Shown: positions 16,646 through 26,347, counted from the first letter of the stretch. The stretch: 64,000 bases of DNA from Bog-756 sp050014755 (GCA_050014755.1 JBEKCS010000002.1:32361-96360); one strand, 5' to 3'. Numbers and translations: made by a program. Notes: generated by a model not told the origin, from the letters alone.

Positions 16646-17737
16646 ATGGATGCCGTATCGCAGACCGACGAGACCGCCGCCGAGGACATCGTCGCCGACA
16701 GGATCGGGGTGGAGGGCATCGACAGCCGACCGGTCACCGAGTGGCTGGCGGCGAACGTGGCCGGCTCGGTGCCGCCCTACGACTTCGAGTTGATCGCCGG
16801 AGGTCGGTCCAACCTCACCTACCGGGTCACCGACGGCGCCGGCCACACCTACGCCCTGCGCCGGCCTCCGGTCAGCCACGTGCTCGCCACCGCCCACGAC
16901 ATGACCCGTGAGCACACGGTGATCAGCGCCCTCCAGTCGACCGGCGTCCCCGTCCCCCGGACCCTCGGGCTGTGCACCGACACCGCGGTCAACGGCGCCC
17001 CGTTCTACGTCATGTCGTTCGTGGAGGGACACATCCTGCGCGACGAGGCGGCTTCGTCGCGGCTGGCGGAACCGGTCCGGGCCCATGCCTCGGACTCGCT
17101 GGTCGACACCCTGGCCGCCCTCCACGCCGTGGACGTGGACGCCGTCGGCCTCGGCCAGTTCGCCAGGCGGGAGGGGTACATCGCCCGCCAGCTCAAGCGC
17201 TGGCACGGCCAGTTCGAGCAGTCCACCCTCGACGGCCGGCCCGGGCCGGCGGTCATCGACCGGGCCTGGGAGGTCCTGTCGGCCAAGATCCCCGACCAGC
17301 AGGGCGCGTCCATCGTGCACGGCGACTACCGGCTCGACAACACGGTGCTCGACGACCGGGGCGACGTCGTGGCCATCCTCGACTGGGAGATCTGCACGCT
17401 CGGCGACCCGCTGGCCGACCTGGGCCTCCTCCTCGTCTACTGGGCCGAGGCCGACGACAGGGACCAGGCCGTGCTGGGCGTGGCGCCGACGGCCCTGCCC
17501 GGCTTCGCCACCCGGGACCAGCTGGTCGCGCGGTACGCCGCCGCCAGCGGCCGCGACGTCTCCGCCGTCCCGTACTACCGCGCCTTCGGCATCTGGAAGC
17601 TGGCCTGCATCCTCCAGGGCGTCTACGTCCGCTATGCCGGCGGTGCCGCTGCCGGCGACCGAACCGGTGTCGACCAGTTCGCCGAGGGCGTGGTGCGCCT
17701 CGGCGAGCGGGCCCTCGCCGAGGTGGAGGCCCTGTGA
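16646..17737 (+). CDS. phosphotransferase family (APH/ACAD10-like kinase fold)
   Basis: A 363-residue aminoglycoside-phosphotransferase-fold protein of the ACAD10-like group often linked to acyl-CoA metabolism in actinobacteria. The nucleotide-binding region is GGRSNLTYRV, then the YALRRPP lysine equivalent. The catalytic loop is IVHGDYRLDN, with the metal-binding AILDWEICTLGDP. TAGCGT lies 7 nt before the ATG, suggesting a leaderless message. The following PAC2 gene overlaps its stop (GTGA). The substrate is unknown. Confidence 0.85.
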   Translation: MDAVSQTDETAAEDIVADRIGVEGIDSRPVTEWLAANVAGSVPPYDFELIAGGRSNLTYRVTDGAGHTYALRRPPVSHVLATAHDMTREHTVISALQSTGVPVPRTLGLCTDTAVNGAPFYVMSFVEGHILRDEAASSRLAEPVRAHASDSLVDTLAALHAVDVDAVGLGQFARREGYIARQLKRWHGQFEQSTLDGRPGPAVIDRAWEVLSAKIPDQQGASIVHGDYRLDNTVLDDRGDVVAILDWEICTLGDPLADLGLLLVYWAEADDRDQAVLGVAPTALPGFATRDQLVARYAAASGRDVSAVPYYRAFGIWKLACILQGVYVRYAGGAAAGDRTGVDQFAEGVVRLGERALAEVEAL

Positions 17738-18642
17738 GCCGCTACGAGCCTGCCGACCTCTACGCATTCGAACCCGGGTGGGGCGAGCCCCCGCATGGTC
17801 GGCTCGACCGTCCGGTGCTGGTGGTCGCCCTCGAAGGATGGGTCGACGCCGGCATGGGCGCCTCGGGCGCCATCGCCCACCTGTTGACCGGGTCGCCCAC
17901 CACGGTGGTCGCCACCTTCGACTCGGAGCCCCTCGTCGACCAGCGGGCCCGGCGACCGATCGCCCGGCTCGAGGACGGGGTGACCACCGAGCTGACCTGG
18001 CCGACCATCCGACTCCTGGCCGGCAAGGACCGGGTAGGGGCCGACATCGTCTACCTGGCCGGACCGGAGCCGGACTTCGCCTGGCCGACGTTCATCCGGG
18101 CCGTCGTGGGTCTCACCGACCTGCTCGGCGTCCGCATCGTGGTCGGGCTCGGTGCGTTCCCCGCCCCGACCCCCCACACCCGTCCGGTGCGCCTGGCCTC
18201 CACCGTCCCACCTGAGTCGACCGACCTGGCCGGCCGGGTCGGCACGGTGCACGGGACCCTCGAGGTGCCCGCCGGCGTCCAGGCCGCGCTGGAGGTGGCG
18301 CTCGGTGCCGCCGGCATGCCGGTGATCGGCCTGTGGGCCCGGGTTCCCCACTACGTGTCGGCCATGCCCTATCCCGAGGCCAGTGCCGCCCTCATCGAAG
18401 GCCTGTGCTCCGTTGCCGGGACCGTCCTCGACACGGTCGAACTGCGGACGTCCGGCGAGGCATCCCGAGCCCAGGTCGACGAGCTGATCGGCGCCAATCC
18501 CGACCACCTCGAGATGGTCCGTCGGCTCGAGGCCGCCATCGACTCCGAAGAGGGGACGCCGCTCGGGTTCTCCGCCGACCTCCCGAGCGGGGACGAGATC
18601 GCCGCCGAGCTCGAGCAGTTCCTCAGAGGCGAAGGCGACTGA
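17734..18642 (+). CDS. PAC2 family protein
   Basis: A 302-residue member of the PAC2 family, related to proteasome-assembly chaperone 2 and widespread in actinobacteria. Characteristic segments are VLVVALEGWVDAGMGASGA, FDSEPLVDQRARRP, IVVGLGAFPAPTPHTRP and VPHYVSAMPYPEA. The C-terminus is a helical tail. It is translationally coupled to the phosphotransferase (GTGA overlap). The last 20 bases overlap the convergent DUF1707 gene. Confidence 0.85.
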   Translation: MSRYEPADLYAFEPGWGEPPHGRLDRPVLVVALEGWVDAGMGASGAIAHLLTGSPTTVVATFDSEPLVDQRARRPIARLEDGVTTELTWPTIRLLAGKDRVGADIVYLAGPEPDFAWPTFIRAVVGLTDLLGVRIVVGLGAFPAPTPHTRPVRLASTVPPESTDLAGRVGTVHGTLEVPAGVQAALEVALGAAGMPVIGLWARVPHYVSAMPYPEASAALIEGLCSVAGTVLDTVELRTSGEASRAQVDELIGANPDHLEMVRRLEAAIDSEEGTPLGFSADLPSGDEIAAELEQFLRGEGD

Positions 18643-19120
18643 CGGCCCGGACGGCCGCGTCGGCCTGACCGGCGCTGTGGACGTGGGCGAAGTGGGCGGC
18701 CACCACGGCCAGCGCCACCAGGGCCACGATCAGCACCACCACCACCATGACCAGGACGAGCCACGGGCCGCGGCGAGTGTTGCGCGGGCTCGACGGGGTG
18801 AGGCCGGCCCAGAGTGCCGCATCCAGGCCGGAGGCCGCCACCGCGTCGGCCCGGGCGGGCGTCGGGGCCACTGACTTCGTCGACTTCGTGCTCAGGCCGT
18901 CGAACACCGGGAGCTCGGTGACGATGCGTTGGAGCTCGTCGAGCGAGGTGGCCTCGGCCAGACCGGCGAGCCGCACGCGGTACTCCGTCGGCGACAGCAG
19001 ACCGCGTTCGGCCGCATGGTCGAGCAGCACGCCGTAGCGGTTCCTGTCCTCGTCGGTCACACCGAGGTCCAGCTCGGGGACGCGCCGGGGCGCGGCCCTC
19101 TGGTCGCCGTCGGTGGTCAC
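18623..19120 (-). CDS. DUF1707 domain membrane protein
   Basis: About 165 residues. The N-terminal 55 residues match DUF1707/SHOCT-like organisation (VTDEDRNRYGVLLDHAAERG, LSPTEYRVRLAGLAEATS, DELQRIVTELP). A polar linker and a single strong transmembrane helix (LVLVMVVVVLIVALVALAV) follow near the C-terminus. The start is uncertain: this GTG has an SD-like GGGAGG too close to it, and a TTG 12 codons upstream (19156) is an alternative. Confidence 0.7.
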   Translation of the reverse strand: MTTDGDQRAAPRRVPELDLGVTDEDRNRYGVLLDHAAERGLLSPTEYRVRLAGLAEATSLDELQRIVTELPVFDGLSTKSTKSVAPTPARADAVAASGLDAALWAGLTPSSPRNTRRGPWLVLVMVVVVLIVALVALAVVAAHFAHVHSAGQADAAVRAVSRLRL

Positions 19121-19224
19121 CTCCCAATTGTGGAGACGAGTGGGGTCGTTGCGCAACCCCCCACGGCAGATCCTCCGGTCGGGGCTACCGGGACCCGTTC
19201 CCGGTGCCCTTGCTACCGTGGCCC

Positions 19225-20232
19225 ATGCTCGTCGACGGGACCATCGGATTCGACCCGACCCGGGTCGTCGCCCAGGCCACCGAAGCCGAGGCCGCCGGTT
19301 ACGACGGGATCTGGTCGGCCGAGACCAGCCACGACCCCTTCCTCCCGTTGGTGCTGGCCGCCGAGCACACCGAGCGCCTGCAGGTGGGGACCGGTATCGC
19401 CGTGGCCTTCGCCCGCAACCCCATGACGCTGGCCATGACGGCCAACGACCTCCAGACCGTGGCCAGGGGGCGCTTCATGCTGGGTCTCGGGTCCCAGATC
19501 AAGCCCCACATCGAAAAACGCTTCTCCATGCCGTGGTCCCACCCGGCCCCCCGCATGCGCGAGCTCATCCTGGCCATGCGGGCCATCTGGGCCAGTTGGG
19601 CCGACGGCAGCCGCCTGGCCTTCCGGGGCGAGTTCTACCGCCACACGCTGATGACCCCCATGTTCGACCCCGGCCCCAATCCGTTCGGGAACCCGCCGGT
19701 CTTCCTGGCCGCGGTGGGCGGTCTCATGACCGAGGTGGCAGGTGAGGTGGCCGACGGGCTCCTCGCCCACCCCTTCACCACCGAGCGCTACCTCCGTGAG
19801 GCGACCCTGCCCGCGCTCGGGCGCGGGCTGGCGTCGTCTAGACGCTCACGGTCCGACATCCAGATCTCCTACCCGGGCATGGTGGTGACCGGCATCGACG
19901 AGGAGGGATTCCTCGCATCCGCGGCCGCCACCCGGAAGCAGCTCGCCTTCTACGGCTCGACCCCGGCCTACCGCCCGGTGCTCGAGCTCCACGGCTGGGG
20001 CGACCTGCAGACCGAGCTCAACACCCTGTCCAAGCGGGGGGCGTGGGACGACATGGCCTCCCTGATCGACGACGAGGTGCTGGACACCTTCGCCGTCGTC
20101 GGCGAGCTCGACACCGTGGCGGCCAAGGTGCTGGCCCGCTTCGGGGGACTGGTCGACCGGTTCAACGTCTACGCGCCCTCGGGCATCGGTGCCGGGCGAT
20201 GGGCCGAGGTCCTCGCCGGGTTCCGCTCGTAG
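19225..20232 (+). CDS. LLM-class F420-dependent oxidoreductase
   Basis: A 335-residue luciferase-like monooxygenase-fold protein of the actinobacterial F420-type group. Features are the N-terminal barrel with YDGIWSAETSHDPF, the cofactor-region segment RLQVGTGIAVAFARNP, and GRFMLGLGSQIKPHIEKRF. The later PVFLAAVGGLMTEVAGEVADG is typical of the TIGR03617-like group. TACCGT lies 5 nt before the ATG, so a leaderless start is likely. The natural substrate is unknown. Confidence 0.88.
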   Translation: MLVDGTIGFDPTRVVAQATEAEAAGYDGIWSAETSHDPFLPLVLAAEHTERLQVGTGIAVAFARNPMTLAMTANDLQTVARGRFMLGLGSQIKPHIEKRFSMPWSHPAPRMRELILAMRAIWASWADGSRLAFRGEFYRHTLMTPMFDPGPNPFGNPPVFLAAVGGLMTEVAGEVADGLLAHPFTTERYLREATLPALGRGLASSRRSRSDIQISYPGMVVTGIDEEGFLASAAATRKQLAFYGSTPAYRPVLELHGWGDLQTELNTLSKRGAWDDMASLIDDEVLDTFAVVGELDTVAAKVLARFGGLVDRFNVYAPSGIGAGRWAEVLAGFRS

Positions 20233-20273
20233 GCAGGCAGTCGGCCCGGCGACGGCTGTCCTAGAGTCTGCCC

Positions 20274-20297
20274 ATGCCCGCCGCCCCACCGCAGTGA
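20274..20297 (+). CDS. 7-residue leader ORF
   Basis: A frame MPAAPPQ begins 6 nt after a TAGAGT box, as for a leaderless start. It ends 7 nt before the GTG of the glycosyltransferase. It may set the frame or recruit ribosomes for the downstream gene. Confidence 0.3.
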   Translation: MPAAPPQ

Positions 20298-20304
20298 CGG
20301 GCCT

Positions 20305-21429
20305 GTGAACCCAGGCCACCGAACTGACCAGGCCCGTCCGCTCGTACTCGACCTGTTCGACCTCGGTGCCAATACCAAAGGTGTGGCCCGGGTGCTTACC
20401 GAGCTGGCCCCCCGGATGTTCGCCCTGGCACCGGAGCGCTACCGGGCGGTGTGCTCACCGCTCGGTCTTCCGATCCTGCGTCGACTCGGACTGGAGCACG
20501 TGGCAACCGTCGTCCGACGGGTCCCCAACGCAGTGTGGGAACAGGCCCTGCTGCCTCTGGCCTGCTCGAGGCTGGGGGCTGCCGCCGTCTACTCGCACCG
20601 CGAGTGCGGGGCCCTGTGGGGACCGCCCCAGCTCCTGCATGTCCCCGAGGACCCCGAGATCCGCTGGCGACGCGAGCCGACCACCGCCATGCGCGAGCAG
20701 CTCCGCCGACGCTACAGCCGCCTCCTCATGGATCGTTCGCTGATCCGGGCCGAGGTGGTGGTCTCCACGTCGGCCACCCGGGACGACCTCGTCCACAACC
20801 ACCACCTGGATCCCGCCCGTGCTGCGGTGGTGCCCCTGGGCGTCGACCTCGACGTCTTCCGCCCGGTGTCTGACGGCCCGACCCGTCCTCCGTTCTTCTT
20901 CACCTTGGCCTCGGAGGACGAACGGGACCGGACCGACCTGATCCTGCGTGCCTTCGCCCACTACCGGAGAGACCTCGGCGGACAGGACGACCTGGTCATC
21001 GGAGGATCACTGGGCGGACGGGCGGACGTCCTCGGCCGGCTCACCGCGGAACTGCAGGTGGCCGACAGCGTGGAGTTGACCGGGAGGCTGACGGACGCCG
21101 AACTCTCCGGATACAACGCACGGGCGGTCGCCACCGTGCACGCTTCGCCCGACGAGGGCTTCGGCCTCCAGCCCCTCGAGGCGATGGCCGGCGGCTCGCT
21201 GCTGATCGCCACCCCGTCCGGGGCTGTCCGCGAGGTGGCCGGCGACGCTGTCGTCCTGTGGGTCGACCCCGAAGTCACGCCCATGGCGGACGCCCTTCGT
21301 CGTGCCGACGACGACCCGGCACTGGTCGAGCAGGCCCGCACCCGGAACCGCCAGGTGGCCGAGAGCTTCTCCTGGGACCGGACGGCCGTCACGCTGCACG
21401 CCAGGTTGGTCGACCTGGCCGGTCGGTAG
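20305..21429 (+). CDS. glycosyltransferase family 4
   Basis: A 374-residue GT-B glycosyltransferase. The N-terminal domain has LFDLGANTKGVARVL. The linker region is VVVSTSATRDDLVHNH, then VPLGVDLDVF. The C-terminal nucleotide-sugar site contains ELTGRLTDAELSGYNARA and the conserved DEGFGLQPLEAMA, carrying the E-x7-E motif. Closest in style to GT4 enzymes of polysaccharide or lipid glycosylation. It lies tail-to-tail with a GT2 enzyme, suggesting a small cell-envelope glycosylation locus. Confidence 0.85.
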   Translation: MNPGHRTDQARPLVLDLFDLGANTKGVARVLTELAPRMFALAPERYRAVCSPLGLPILRRLGLEHVATVVRRVPNAVWEQALLPLACSRLGAAAVYSHRECGALWGPPQLLHVPEDPEIRWRREPTTAMREQLRRRYSRLLMDRSLIRAEVVVSTSATRDDLVHNHHLDPARAAVVPLGVDLDVFRPVSDGPTRPPFFFTLASEDERDRTDLILRAFAHYRRDLGGQDDLVIGGSLGGRADVLGRLTAELQVADSVELTGRLTDAELSGYNARAVATVHASPDEGFGLQPLEAMAGGSLLIATPSGAVREVAGDAVVLWVDPEVTPMADALRRADDDPALVEQARTRNRQVAESFSWDRTAVTLHARLVDLAGR

Positions 21430-21461
21430 CGCCGGTCGCACCCTCAACGCTAGGCACCGGC

Positions 21462-22388
21462 TCAGCCTGCGTTCGCTCCCCGGGGCAGGCGGGACTCGAA
21501 GCGCAGAGGGCCGGCCCAGTAGAGCCGGACCCGGAACGCCGCCTGACGCCGGCGGCCACCGGGGAGCACCAGAGCGCGCACGGTCGATCCCGCCAGCATC
21601 GCTGAACGGTAGACCCACCAGCCGAGTGTCCCGAAGTGCTTTCGGATGTAGCGCTCGTGGGAGGCCTGGAAGTGGATCTCCCGTTCGGCCGGGTCCCCAC
21701 CGGTCCCGGAACCCACATGGGTGGCGGTGATCTCGGGGCAGAGGGCTGTGCGCCAGCCCCGGGACGTGGCACGCCGCTGCCAGTCGATCTCCTCGGCGTA
21801 CAGGAAGAAGTCCTCGTCGAAGGGGCCGACGTCCTCCAGCGCCTCGGTCCGGACGAGCAGGACCGATCCGATCAGGAAGTCCACCCGCCGGCGCAGGCCT
21901 CCGAGGCCCACGGCCTCGACCCAGGCACCGCCGGGGGTCGGAAACGGCCAGCCCACCCTGGCGCCGGACCCGTCCCGGGGATCGACCTGGGCCGGCGCCA
22001 CGCAGGCGAGTCCGGGGTCGGCCAGGAGCCGGGCGTGCAGCCGGGTGACAGCGTCCGCGGACACCTCGGCGTCCGGATTCAACAGCAGGACGTCCCCGTG
22101 CGGCCGGGCCAGGTGCCGGACACCGACATTGACACCGCCGGCAAATCCGAGGTTGCTGCCCGGGTCGACGTAGGTCGCCCCGTGGGCGGTCGCCACCTGG
22201 TGGACGTCATCGCTCGATGAGTTGTCGACCACGGTCACCGGGAACGCACCGTGGAGCGAGTCCAGGCACGCATCGAGCAGGTCAGGAGCGCCGTAGGCCA
22301 CGATGACCACGTCGAGTCCGTTCTGGGCCGCCGGGCCGTCAGCCGCCGGAGGTGCGTTCGGTGCGTGGCCCGGGTCCTCGGAATTCAC
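21462..22388 (-). CDS. glycosyltransferase family 2
   Basis: A 308-residue GT-A glycosyltransferase. Motifs are LDVVIVAYGAPDLLDACL, TVVDNSSSDD, the acceptor loop GSNLGFAGGVNVG and LLLNPDAEV as the DxD-like metal site. Later motifs are GSVLLVRTEALEDVGPFDE and FLYAEEIDWQRRA. This matches rhamnosyltransferase-like GT2 enzymes (WbbL type), but donor and acceptor are not provable here. A Pro/Ala-rich N-terminal 25 residues precede the domain. Confidence 0.87.
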   Translation of the reverse strand: MNSEDPGHAPNAPPAADGPAAQNGLDVVIVAYGAPDLLDACLDSLHGAFPVTVVDNSSSDDVHQVATAHGATYVDPGSNLGFAGGVNVGVRHLARPHGDVLLLNPDAEVSADAVTRLHARLLADPGLACVAPAQVDPRDGSGARVGWPFPTPGGAWVEAVGLGGLRRRVDFLIGSVLLVRTEALEDVGPFDEDFFLYAEEIDWQRRATSRGWRTALCPEITATHVGSGTGGDPAEREIHFQASHERYIRKHFGTLGWWVYRSAMLAGSTVRALVLPGGRRRQAAFRVRLYWAGPLRFESRLPRGANAG

Positions 22389-22496
22389 TCGGCGGGTGCC
22401 TTTCTGGACTGCGGGATGCCCGACAGGATCCGCGCGAACCGGGCCGCCCGATACTAACGGGGATCTACCACCGTCCTGGCGCTGCGCTGCCCGTGG

Positions 22497-24992
22497 TCAG
22501 ACGACGACGTTGACCAGCTTGGGCGGCCGGGCGATGACCCGCGTCGGCTGCGCACCGGCCAGTGCCTCGGCCACCGGGGCCGACGCCAGGGCCAGTCGCT
22601 CGGCCTCGGCCGCGGAGACGTCCGGTGCCACCTCGATACGGTCGCGCACCTTGCCGTTGACCTGGACCACCATGGTCACGGTCTCCTCCACCAGCTGATC
22701 GGGGTCGGCGACGGGCCAGGGCCGGAGGTGGATGTGGTCGCCGTGCCGGTGCTCCCACGCCTCGGCCGCCAGGTGCGGCGTCATCGGGGCGAGGAGAAGG
22801 AGGAGGGTATCCACCGCCTCGTCGAGCACGTCGGCGCGACCGCCGTCGCGGGCATAGGGATGGACGAGATTGACGAATTCCATGCAGGCGGCGACCGCCG
22901 TGTTGTACGACCACCGCTCGTAGTCGCGCGACACCCGGTCGACGAGCTTGTGGGTGGCGCGGCGCACGGCGATGTCCCCCTCGGTCAGCTCGTCACCTCC
23001 GGACCCGCCGGCCCGGGGCTCGGCGGGTACGGCAAGGCGCCACACCCGGTCGAGGAAGCGGGCGCAACCGTCGATGACCGAGTCGGTCTGCGCCGACCAG
23101 TCGACGTCGTCGGCCGGTGGTCCGACGAAGAGATGGAAGAGACGGAGCGCGTCGGCCCCGACCGTGGTCAGGTAGCTCGAGGGGGCGACCAGGTTGCCCT
23201 TGGACTTCGACATCTTCTTGCCGTCCATCCGGATCATGCCCTGGGTGAACAGCCGGGCGAACGGCTCGCGCAGTCCTTCGGGGGCCAGGCCCACATCGAC
23301 CAGCGCCTTGGTGAAGAAGCGGGCGTAGAGGAGGTGGAGGATGGCGTGCTCGATACCCCCGATGTACTGGTCGACCGGCATCCAGTGCCGGGCGATGTCG
23401 GGGTCGAACGGCGCGTCGGGAGTCCACGGGTCGGTGAACCGGAGGAAGTACCAGGACGAGTCGACGAAGGTGTCCATGGTGTCGGTCTCGCGGGTGGCCG
23501 GTCCGCCGCACACCGGGCACGTCGTGTGCAGGAACTCGGCGTTGGTGGCCAGCGGGGACTCGCCGGTCGGCAGGAACTCCACGTCGTCGGGGGCGAGGAC
23601 CGGGAGCTGGTCGGCCGGGACCGGGACGATGCCGTGGTCGGGGCAGTAGACGACGGGGATCGGGCAGCCCCAGAACCGCTGGCGGGACACCAGCCAGTCA
23701 CGCAGGCGGTAGTTGACGGTGCGGACGCCGATGCCACGCTCCTCGAGCCACTCGGTGGCCCTCTCCTTGGCCACGGGGATGTCCAGGCCGTCCAGCCACT
23801 CGCTGTTGATCTTCCGACCGGCACCCACGTAGGCGCCACCGGGACCGTCGTCGTCCCATCCCTCGGGCGGCTCCACCGTGCGGACGAAGGGGAGCCCGTA
23901 GGCCTGGGCGAAGTCCCAGTCGCGGTGGTCCTCGGCCGGGACGGCCATGATGGCCCCGGTGCCGTAGCCCATGAGCACGTAGTCGGCCACGTAGACCGGC
24001 ACCGCGGTCCCGGTGAAGGGATTGACCACCGACGAGCCGGTGAACGCGCCGCGCTTGGCCAGGCTGGCCGAGCCGGACTCCGACATGCGCTCGACGTCGG
24101 TGCTGGCCGCGGCACGGACTCGCAGGTCCTCGACAGCGTCGGCGTTGTCGGGGGTGGTCAGCTCGGCCACCAGCGGGTGCTCGGGAGCGACGACGGCGTA
24201 GGTCATCCCGAAGGATGTGTCGGGTCGGGTGGTGAAGACCCGCAGGGCGAGAGGTGCACGGCCGTCGGTACCGTCCCGCCCCACGACGGCCAGGTCGAAC
24301 TCGGCGCCCTCGGACCGGCCGATCCAGTTGCGCTGCATGGTCTTGACCCGCTCGGGCCACTCGAGTCCGTCGAGACCGGCCAGCAGCTCGTCGGCGTAGT
24401 CGGTGATGCGGAAGAACCACTGCTCGAGGTCGCGCTTGACCACCAGGTCGCCCGACCGCTCACAGGTCCCGTCGGCCAGGACCTGTTCGTTGGCGAGGAC
24501 GGTCTGGCACCCCGGGCACCAGTTGACCGGGGCATTGGCCCGGTAGGCCAGTCCCGCCTCGAGGAGCTTGATGAAGATGACCTGGTTCCACTTGATGTAC
24601 TCGGGGTCGTGGCTCCGGATCTCGCGGCGCCAGTCGTAGACGGCGCCGAGGGAGGTGATGGACTCCTTCAGCTCCTCGATACGGGCGTCGGTGAAGATGC
24701 GGGGGTGGGTGCCGGTCTTGATGGCGGCGTTTTCCGCCGGAAGGCCGAACGAGTCGAACCCGAACGGCGACAGCACCGCGTGGCCGAGCATGGTCCGGTG
24801 GCGGACCAGCAGGTCGCCGAACGTGTAGTTGCGGACGTGGCCCATGTGGGCGGGCCCGGACGGGTAGGGGTACATGGTGAGCACGTACCACGGGGGTCGG
24901 GGGTCGTCGGCATCCACCTCGTAGGTGCCCTCGTCGCTCCAGCGGCGCTGCCATTTCTTTTCGATGTCGATGACGTCATAGGCCCGTGCCAT
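22497..24992 (-). CDS. leuS: leucyl-tRNA synthetase
   Basis: An 831-residue class I aminoacyl-tRNA synthetase. The HIGH region is YPSGPAHMGHVRNYTFGD and the KMSKS loop is DGKKMSKSKGNLVAPSSY. The CP1 editing domain lies between (TTRPDTSFGMTYAVVAPEH). Zinc-site cysteines (CPGC, CPVC) and an anticodon-binding helical domain with a C-terminal Leu-specific domain complete it. TACGAT lies 8 nt upstream of the ATG. It is divergent from tRNA-Ala. Confidence 0.96.
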   Translation of the reverse strand: MARAYDVIDIEKKWQRRWSDEGTYEVDADDPRPPWYVLTMYPYPSGPAHMGHVRNYTFGDLLVRHRTMLGHAVLSPFGFDSFGLPAENAAIKTGTHPRIFTDARIEELKESITSLGAVYDWRREIRSHDPEYIKWNQVIFIKLLEAGLAYRANAPVNWCPGCQTVLANEQVLADGTCERSGDLVVKRDLEQWFFRITDYADELLAGLDGLEWPERVKTMQRNWIGRSEGAEFDLAVVGRDGTDGRAPLALRVFTTRPDTSFGMTYAVVAPEHPLVAELTTPDNADAVEDLRVRAAASTDVERMSESGSASLAKRGAFTGSSVVNPFTGTAVPVYVADYVLMGYGTGAIMAVPAEDHRDWDFAQAYGLPFVRTVEPPEGWDDDGPGGAYVGAGRKINSEWLDGLDIPVAKERATEWLEERGIGVRTVNYRLRDWLVSRQRFWGCPIPVVYCPDHGIVPVPADQLPVLAPDDVEFLPTGESPLATNAEFLHTTCPVCGGPATRETDTMDTFVDSSWYFLRFTDPWTPDAPFDPDIARHWMPVDQYIGGIEHAILHLLYARFFTKALVDVGLAPEGLREPFARLFTQGMIRMDGKKMSKSKGNLVAPSSYLTTVGADALRLFHLFVGPPADDVDWSAQTDSVIDGCARFLDRVWRLAVPAEPRAGGSGGDELTEGDIAVRRATHKLVDRVSRDYERWSYNTAVAACMEFVNLVHPYARDGGRADVLDEAVDTLLLLLAPMTPHLAAEAWEHRHGDHIHLRPWPVADPDQLVEETVTMVVQVNGKVRDRIEVAPDVSAAEAERLALASAPVAEALAGAQPTRVIARPPKLVNVVV

Positions 24993-25251
24993 AGGCGCCG
25001 ATCGTACCGGTCACGGACCCGGCCACCTCTCTGTCGGGGATGTCGCGCTCCCCGGGTCGGGTCAGATGCACGGGTCGAGAGCCATGTCGGACTGGCCGAA
25101 CCGGGCAGGGAGTGCCGAGGCACCAGGCGTCGGCCACGACGGGCACCGTTGACCGGCCGGCTGCCGCCACATCCGGATCGCCCGGTGTCATGGCGGATCG
25201 ACGCCTCGATTCGGGCGCCGGGCGGGGTGCTGATAACCTGATCCGACCTTC

Positions 25252-25324
25252 GGGGGTATAGCTCAGTTGGTAGAGCGCTTGACTGGCAGTCAAGAGGTCA
25301 GGGGTTCGAATCCCCTTACCTCCA
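25252..25324 (+). tRNA. tRNA-Ala (anticodon GGC)
   Basis: The cloverleaf folds cleanly: acceptor GGGGGTA pairs with TACCTCC (one G-U), the D-arm is GCTC-AGTTGGTA-GAGC, the anticodon stem CTTGA/TCAAG encloses CTGGCAG (anticodon GGC), and the T-arm is AGGGG-TTCGAAT-CCCCT. The discriminator is A. CCA is not encoded at this copy (CTCG follows), because an element has integrated into its 3' half; the CCA is found at the right-hand repeat at 40.24 kb. Confidence 0.97.
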
Positions 25325-25325
25325 C
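25281..25325 (+). repeat. attL, 45-bp direct repeat within tRNA-Ala
   Basis: Identical to 40198-40242. It spans the anticodon stem-loop, variable region, T-arm and acceptor 3' strand. Bases on both sides differ from the right copy, defining the repeat limits. Confidence 0.92.
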
Positions 25326-25382
25326 TCGAATGGTGCAGGTCAGAGGTGGTGCGGCCGTTTCGTCACGATGCGACTGGGCGAT

Positions 25383-25406
25383 TTGACCGCCAAGTTGACC
25401 TCCAAA
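25383..25406 (+). repeat. putative integrase arm-type sites, left end
   Basis: Two tandem 12-mers, TTGACCGCCAAG and TTGACCTCCAAA, lie 57 nt inside attL. The first 18 bases are identical to 40073-40090 at the other end of the island. In the excised circle the two pairs would flank the att core in the same orientation, as arm sites of tyrosine integrases do. Confidence 0.65.
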
Positions 25407-25450
25407 GGGCGGTAGCTGCCATTCGGGGGATTTCCAGAATCGGAGGCGGA

Positions 25451-26326
25451 ATGGCAATCGAGAAGAAGGTCAGGTTCCACAAGGCCGACCCGGCTCCGGT
25501 AAATCTGGATCTGCTCCACCACCGGCTGGAGGCTGTAGCCCAGGCAGGTGCGGCCGAGATGCCAATGAGCCTCGGTCAGAGATTGGTGGGCCAGGCCCTT
25601 GCCAGCAGGCCAGGTGACGTAGGCGTTCACTTCGTCATGTATCGGATCCAGACTGAGGATCTCCCCTTTCTCAGGGATCCCGCTACGGGGACCTTTCGGC
25701 CACTGGAGGACGTGCTTGACCAGGCTCCCGAGCTCGCTCAGCCGACCTACTACGCATTCTTCCCGGACAACACGATGGCCTTCGTCTACAACCACCAGGG
25801 ACCCAAGGAGGCCCAGCTTGGGAGCTATCTCCACTGGCTGGATCCTCATCATCTCGACCACACGTTCCCGCCCGTAACACGTGATGACGTCATTCAGGCG
25901 ATCCAGCAAAGTGGAGGAGTGCGGCTCCTCAACATCCGGGTGCCCACGGACCAACTAGCCCGACTAGACGACATCCGTTCGCTCGCCGGGATGAAGGCGG
26001 TCGCCAACCGCCTCCCCGTTGCCGACGTCGAAATCATTGTCCGAGCATCGACTGACGACCAGCGCAGAGGCCTCGGTGAAGTGGTGTCCCAAATCGGGGA
26101 GGCGTTGCTCTCACCCGGTCGGCGGTCCGCCGTGAAAAAGGCAAGAATCGAGCTGTCAGACCTTGACGGCGTGTCCGGTATGTCCGACCTGGACTTGCTT
26201 GTCGATCGGCTCGTCGTGTCGCATCCGATCGATACCATCGAGGGAAATCGAAAGTATCTGGACGAGACTTCGGCCAGGGACGGAATCGAGATCGCCTATC
26301 AGAAGGTTGGGCAATTCATCCACTGA
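25451..26326 (+). CDS. uncharacterised cytoplasmic protein, first of a two-gene cassette
   Basis: A 291-residue soluble protein, start ATG with GGAGG. The N-terminus reads KKVRFHKADPAPVNLDLLHH. The middle has FVMYRIQTEDLPFLRDP and an aromatic strand PTYYAFFPDNTMAFVYNHQGP. The C-terminal third is helical (LSDLDGVSGMSDLDLLVDRL). I recognise no catalytic motif. The N-terminal layout recalls phage/MGE-encoded DUF6731-like proteins, a weak impression only. It lies 21 bp upstream of a small membrane protein, which points to a paired function, plausibly defence. Confidence 0.6.
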   Translation: MAIEKKVRFHKADPAPVNLDLLHHRLEAVAQAGAAEMPMSLGQRLVGQALASRPGDVGVHFVMYRIQTEDLPFLRDPATGTFRPLEDVLDQAPELAQPTYYAFFPDNTMAFVYNHQGPKEAQLGSYLHWLDPHHLDHTFPPVTRDDVIQAIQQSGGVRLLNIRVPTDQLARLDDIRSLAGMKAVANRLPVADVEIIVRASTDDQRRGLGEVVSQIGEALLSPGRRSAVKKARIELSDLDGVSGMSDLDLLVDRLVVSHPIDTIEGNRKYLDETSARDGIEIAYQKVGQFIH

Positions 26327-26347
26327 CGCGCACATGAGAGGAGGCAC